Shown here: positions 61,183 through 64,000 of the stretch, one piece after another
How positions within the stretch are numbered: the first letter of the stretch is position 1
How the letters are laid out: every line of letters starts with the position of its first letter
DNA from: Paenibacillus rhizosphaerae
GTDB lineage: Bacteria; Bacillota; Bacilli; Paenibacillales; Paenibacillaceae
Direction: 5' to 3'
Assembly (NCBI RefSeq): GCF_014192015.1
Contig: NZ_JACHXJ010000002.1
Coordinates: 1,612,001-1,676,000 of the forward strand
Length of the DNA stretch: 64,000 bases
Position numbers and translations under genes: made by a program
Notes under the pieces: model-generated
Told to the model about the DNA's origin: nothing
The model's input: the letters and a program-made list of their open reading frames with translations, nothing else
Database searches by the model: none

Positions 61183-61620
61183 CTAACATCCTTTTCCTTT
61201 TTTAGTTGTGTACGCAAATTGATTTTCTTTAGTGGTTCGTTCTGACTCATGTTCAAGTGTCTCTGCAATATCAGATACAGATGCTCCTGCAGCTCGGGCA
61301 GCCTGAGCGAAATAATGACGCAAAAAATGTGGCGTAACCCTTTGGAGCTTAATCGTTTTTAGACCGGCTGCCTCCATATATCGAGAAAGAGCAGATGATA
61401 AACTAGGCAAAGAATAGTGCTTACCATAACGATTAAGGTAAAAGGGAGTGAGATCAGTTGGATATATGTGTATCCTTCTAGAGCTGGGATCTAGGGGGAG
61501 ATCAATACCAATCCACTCAGTTCTCAGTATGTCCGAGCCAAGCAACGAGCAGGGAAGACTATCAAATGCTTCTCTCGAATGTGCGAGAGGAGATGGCAAA
61601 ATTAAAACGCCTGGAGGCAA
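61183..61620 (-). pseudogene. Tyrosine recombinase C-terminal fragment
   Basis: The minus strand encodes VTPHFLRHYFAQAARAAGAS VSDIAETLEHESERTT, which has the HxLRH box (R and H of the catalytic tetrad) and LEHES at the position of the second His box of phage-type integrases. The tyrosine would follow but only AYTTKKGKGC remains, with possible Tyr in FAY. The N-terminal arm and core are missing. It is the only tyrosine recombinase trace near the repeats. Confidence 0.55.
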
Positions 61621-61656
61621 CCGGTACGCTTAAAAATAAATCAATCTAAGTGGAGT

Positions 61657-61775
61657 TCAAGAAAAATGTTCCATTCTCCGTTGAATAATTACATTTTCAT
61701 TTTGATCACCCCAAGCGCGCATTAAATTAATAATGGGAATCAACGAAAGACCAAATTCAGTAAGTGAATATTCTA
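61657..61775 (-). pseudogene. HxlR-family regulator C-terminal scar
   Basis: EYSLTEFGLSLIPIINLMRAWG then a short tail and stop on the minus strand, the end of an HxlR regulator. N-terminus absent. Confidence 0.6.
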
Positions 61776-61798
61776 CTCATAAAATGATGTTTAAACAA

Positions 61799-61935
61799 AA
61801 AAATATCATTTAATGCCGCTATTTAAGCGGCTTTTTTGTTTTTATGACATCAAATTCAAGTCAAATTCAACAAATAAAGAAATTCCGCCGATGGCAACTG
61901 CTCCATTATTCATTAAGCTAACGGGCAGGATAGTT
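61799..61935 (+). repeat. Partial element B hairpin 1 and element A right half
   Basis: ATGCCGCTATTTAAGCGGCT with T-run resembles hairpin 1 of element B; TTCATTAAGCTAACGGGCAG at 61907-61926 is a right half. No gene follows in the expected orientation, since the next is the minus-strand Lrp gene. Confidence 0.7.
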
Positions 61936-62033
61936 TAAGATAATTCGCGCTAAACCGTATCATAAGTAACGGCAAGTTTGTTCCGTAAGTTTCTAAGGGC
62001 ACCCAATTGGTTGTTCTTTAGGTTCGTTTCGAA

Positions 62034-62462
62034 TTAAGGAGCCAGTGGTTTCTGCTTGAGAGGAGATGATAATACGATAAGCGTGGTGGAATCGCCGAAG
62101 GCTCCCAACTGATTGATCGTACTCTCCAGCGTCTGCAGCGATTCGGTGACCAGCTTGACGAGGAAATTATATTGGTGACCGCTGATACGATGCAACTCGA
62201 CAACATCGCGCGTTTGCTCGCAGTATTCCACGAACCGGTCGCATCCTTTCGTATAGAACAGAACGAACGCGGCGATCGGCTTGTTGATTTTCTCCGAAGC
62301 GACGACGGCACGATAGTGGTCGATGACTCCCTTCTCTTCCAGCCTGCGCACTCGCTCGGTGACGGCGGGTTGTGATAAGGAGACGGTTTTGCCTAAATCC
62401 GTCATCGAGATGCGTCCTTGCTCCTGCAGCACGAGCAATATTTGTTTGTCCAAGTCGTCCAT
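62034..62462 (-). CDS. Lrp/AsnC family transcriptional regulator
   Basis: 142 residues. MDDLDKQILLVLQEQGRISM TDLGKTVSLSQPAVTERVRR is the AsnC HTH, RLEEKGVIDHYRAVV the linker, and the C-terminal RAM domain follows (FVLFYTKG, HRISGHQYNFLVKLVTESLQ). AAAGGGG is upstream of the ATG. Divergent from the old-yellow-enzyme gene over 154 A/T-rich bases, so it probably regulates it in response to a small ligand such as an amino acid. Confidence 0.93.
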   Translation of the reverse strand: MDDLDKQILLVLQEQGRISMTDLGKTVSLSQPAVTERVRRLEEKGVIDHYRAVVASEKINKPIAAFVLFYTKGCDRFVEYCEQTRDVVELHRISGHQYNFLVKLVTESLQTLESTINQLGAFGDSTTLIVLSSPLKQKPLAP

Positions 62463-62616
62463 ATGGCAAGACCCCTTTATATTTAATGTGAATTTCGAGA
62501 AATTAAATGATTATATCAAACATTCAGGTTTAATACCTTTAAAATTCTATGTGATCTATCGAATTAATTATATAAAATTTATTCACTGAAATGAAATCGA
62601 TAAGGAGAGAGACAAA

Positions 62617-63669
62617 ATGAAATATAAAGAATTACTACAGCCTGTACGCATCGGAAACTGGCACCTTCGGACGCGCATTGCGATGGCGCCGATGACGCGT
62701 AGCTTTGCGGATGATACAACGGGGACAGTCGGTAAAGACGTTGTCGCCTATTATCAGCGTAGGGCTCAAGATGGGATCGGCCTGATTATTACGGAGGGCA
62801 TTACACCGTCGCCCCGAGGCAAAGGGACATTCGGAGTTCCAGGCTTATATACGAGAGAGCAAGCAAACGCATGGCGTAAAGTAACGGAAGCGGTGCATGA
62901 GGAAGGCGGCACGATCATCGCGCAACTATGGCATGTCGGGAGGCTGACGCATCCCGATCTTACCGGAGGACATGCACCGCAAGCCCCGTCAGCCGTGCAA
63001 GCGGAGGGACTCGTGCACCGGCTTCGCAAGCCTTTTGCAATGCCCGAATCGATGACAATCCGGGAGATCGGGGGAGCTGTCCAACAGTATACACAGGCGG
63101 CGAGGTTCGCGATTGAAGCGGGGTTCGATGGCGTAGAACTCCATGGAGCACATGGCTACTTGATCGACCAATTCGCCTGGGAGGTCACGAATCGCCGGAC
63201 CGATCGCTACGGAAGAGGGAGATCGGGGCGGTTTCAGTTCATGAAAGAGGTGCTTTGCGCCGTCGGAGAAGCTATAGGCATGGATCGAGTTATCGTTCGC
63301 TTCTCTGAATTGAAGGACGATCAACCCAACTTCAAGTGGCAGGATCCAATGGCGGAAATAGAAGCGTATTTGGAGGTGTTTCGGGAGACGGACTTGCGTG
63401 TGCTTCATCCTTCGACGAATACGTTCACCCAGCCAGTGGCTGACGGTATGACGCTGCACGAGCTCATCCGCAAGCGCTGGGACGGTGCCATAATTGGCGT
63501 AGGTGGGTTGACCCCGAGTTCTGCGGCGGATGCGATTCGCGCAAGTGTCATCGACATAGCCGCATTTGGAAAGCCATTGTTAGCAAATCCAGATTTCGTG
63601 TGGCGGCTTCGGAATAATCAACCGTTAATCCCTTACGAGCCGGAAGTTCATTTGAAGCAGCTGCTATAA
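62617..63669 (+). CDS. Old yellow enzyme family NADH:flavin oxidoreductase (ene-reductase)
   Basis: 350 residues, FMN-binding TIM barrel: LLQPVRIGNWHLRTRIAMAP MTRSFAD at the start, GLIITEGITPSPRGKG, AQLWHVGRLTHPD (catalytic His pair region), FDGVELHGAHGYLIDQF and IGVGGLTPSSAADAI. It reduces activated C=C bonds of enals or nitro compounds with NAD(P)H. TAAGGAGAGAG is the ribosome site. Monocistronic, divergent from lrp. A C-G-rich hairpin follows the stop. Confidence 0.93.
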   Translation: MKYKELLQPVRIGNWHLRTRIAMAPMTRSFADDTTGTVGKDVVAYYQRRAQDGIGLIITEGITPSPRGKGTFGVPGLYTREQANAWRKVTEAVHEEGGTIIAQLWHVGRLTHPDLTGGHAPQAPSAVQAEGLVHRLRKPFAMPESMTIREIGGAVQQYTQAARFAIEAGFDGVELHGAHGYLIDQFAWEVTNRRTDRYGRGRSGRFQFMKEVLCAVGEAIGMDRVIVRFSELKDDQPNFKWQDPMAEIEAYLEVFRETDLRVLHPSTNTFTQPVADGMTLHELIRKRWDGAIIGVGGLTPSSAADAIRASVIDIAAFGKPLLANPDFVWRLRNNQPLIPYEPEVHLKQLL

Positions 63670-63727
63670 TCCATCGGTAAGCCGTTAAGTTTTGGTGAAG
63701 TCATCCATGGAGTGGATGGCCTTAAAA

Positions 63728-63747
63728 CCGCCCTCAGATGAGGGCGG
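63728..63747. terminator. Hairpin downstream of the ene-reductase
   Basis: CCGCCCTCA and TGAGGGCGG, a 9-bp perfect stem with a 2-base loop. No T-run on the plus strand; AAAACC on the left gives U's on the minus strand. Confidence 0.55.
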
Positions 63748-63810
63748 CATATTTACGTATTATTTACTACTGATCTTAGATAGTGTGACGTAACAGACTC
63801 ATTGCATTTG

Positions 63811-63938
63811 TAAGACGACAAGAACATATATCGTTAGCCGGAAAAGACAAGAACATATATGGTTAACCGTTGTCGGAGGACAAGAACATATTCCCATTGA
63901 AAGTCGCTATTTTAGCGGCTTCTTTGTTTTATCTGGGC
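63811..63938 (+). repeat. Element B copy 9 (partial, two subfamilies joined)
   Basis: Two GACAAGAACATATA motifs as in copy 2 precede TGTCGGAGGACAAGAACATA and hairpin 1 (GTCGCTATTTTAGCGGC plus T-run) as in the main family. Hairpin 2 is missing. Confidence 0.75.
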
Positions 63939-63963
63939 AAACACTATACAAAGGTGAGTACTT

Positions 63964-64000
63964 TTGAAATTAAACAAAAAAAGCTTGATGATATCCTTGA
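63964..64000 (+). CDS. Possible start of an exported protein (runs off the window)
   Basis: AAAGGTGAG precedes a TTG at 63964 that opens LKLNKKSLMISL, which would suit the start of a signal peptide. Only 12 codons are visible, so this is weak. A GTG at 63954 in another frame is the alternative. Confidence 0.25.
   Translation, partial: MKLNKKSLMISL

Noticed and set aside
15992..61850. CRISPR array
   Set aside because: The repeats are long, carry hairpins, and are kilobases apart with genes between them. No regular 25-40 bp repeat/spacer pattern and no cas genes.
1..64000. tRNA, rRNA or known riboswitch
   Set aside because: I looked for clover-leaf-like stretches, T-box, SAM, TPP and purine motifs in the intergenic regions and saw none I could support.

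Overview
The window looks like chromosomal DNA of a spore-forming Firmicute of the Paenibacillus type. The evidence is a gerA-type germinant receptor operon, two ABC sugar importers without their own ATPase, a YesM/YesN-type two-component system beside an LplA/YtcP-type importer, a DUF4855-type secreted protein, strong AGGAGG ribosome sites and moderate GC. No 16S or housekeeping marker is present, so the genus is an inference.

Layout. 1-978 is the end of a GH65 phosphorylase fused to beta-phosphoglucomutase. 1251-5703 holds a gerA operon on the minus strand, between two broken short-chain dehydrogenase ends. 5965-15086 is a catabolic cluster: a cre-controlled promoter, binding protein and two permeases, a class II aldolase, a GH38 alpha-mannosidase, a DeoR regulator and NagA. 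Together these suggest uptake and breakdown of mannose- and N-acetylglucosamine-containing glycans. 15.5-39.8 kb is an accessory region of mostly single, unrelated genes. It contains a PP2C phosphatase, an SUMF1-domain protein, nitroreductase with MerR, three APH-fold kinases, an MFS pump with HxlR, two GNAT/ANT-type drug-modification-like enzymes, SDR, serine hydrolase, and TetR with an FAD monooxygenase. Most are separated by copies of two repeat families. 39.9-44.4 kb is a Fur-box iron-siderophore uptake operon convergent with a MocR regulator. 44.4-46.2 kb is a mobile-element graveyard. 46.4-55.2 kb is a second sugar-uptake locus: sensor kinase, AraC-type response regulator, binding protein, two permeases and a GH36-type alpha-galactosidase. 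55.2-59.1 kb is mostly gene debris plus a DUF4855 protein. 59.4-64 kb carries MarR-SDR, Lrp-old yellow enzyme, a tyrosine recombinase remnant and more repeats.

The most interesting feature is the accessory region. Repeat family A is bipartite. A right half, GCTAACGGGCAGGATAGTT, lies just upstream of a gene. A related left half, GCTAACGGGAAACGATAGTT, followed by a GGCAGCC...GGCTGCC hairpin and a T-run, lies just downstream of the stop. For one minus-strand gene (20466-21353) both halves are inverted with the gene, so the halves follow the gene and not the chromosome. This is a cassette-like organisation, reminiscent of integron cassettes but built on direct rather than inverted core sites. Repeat family B is a roughly 150-210 bp element with two hairpins. 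One has 16-18 bp arms that covary between copies, and B is often placed directly before a right half of A. No intact recombinase is visible; only truncated serine and tyrosine recombinases remain.

Limits: all assignments come from reading motifs and layout by eye. No database or structure search was run, and repeat boundaries are approximate.
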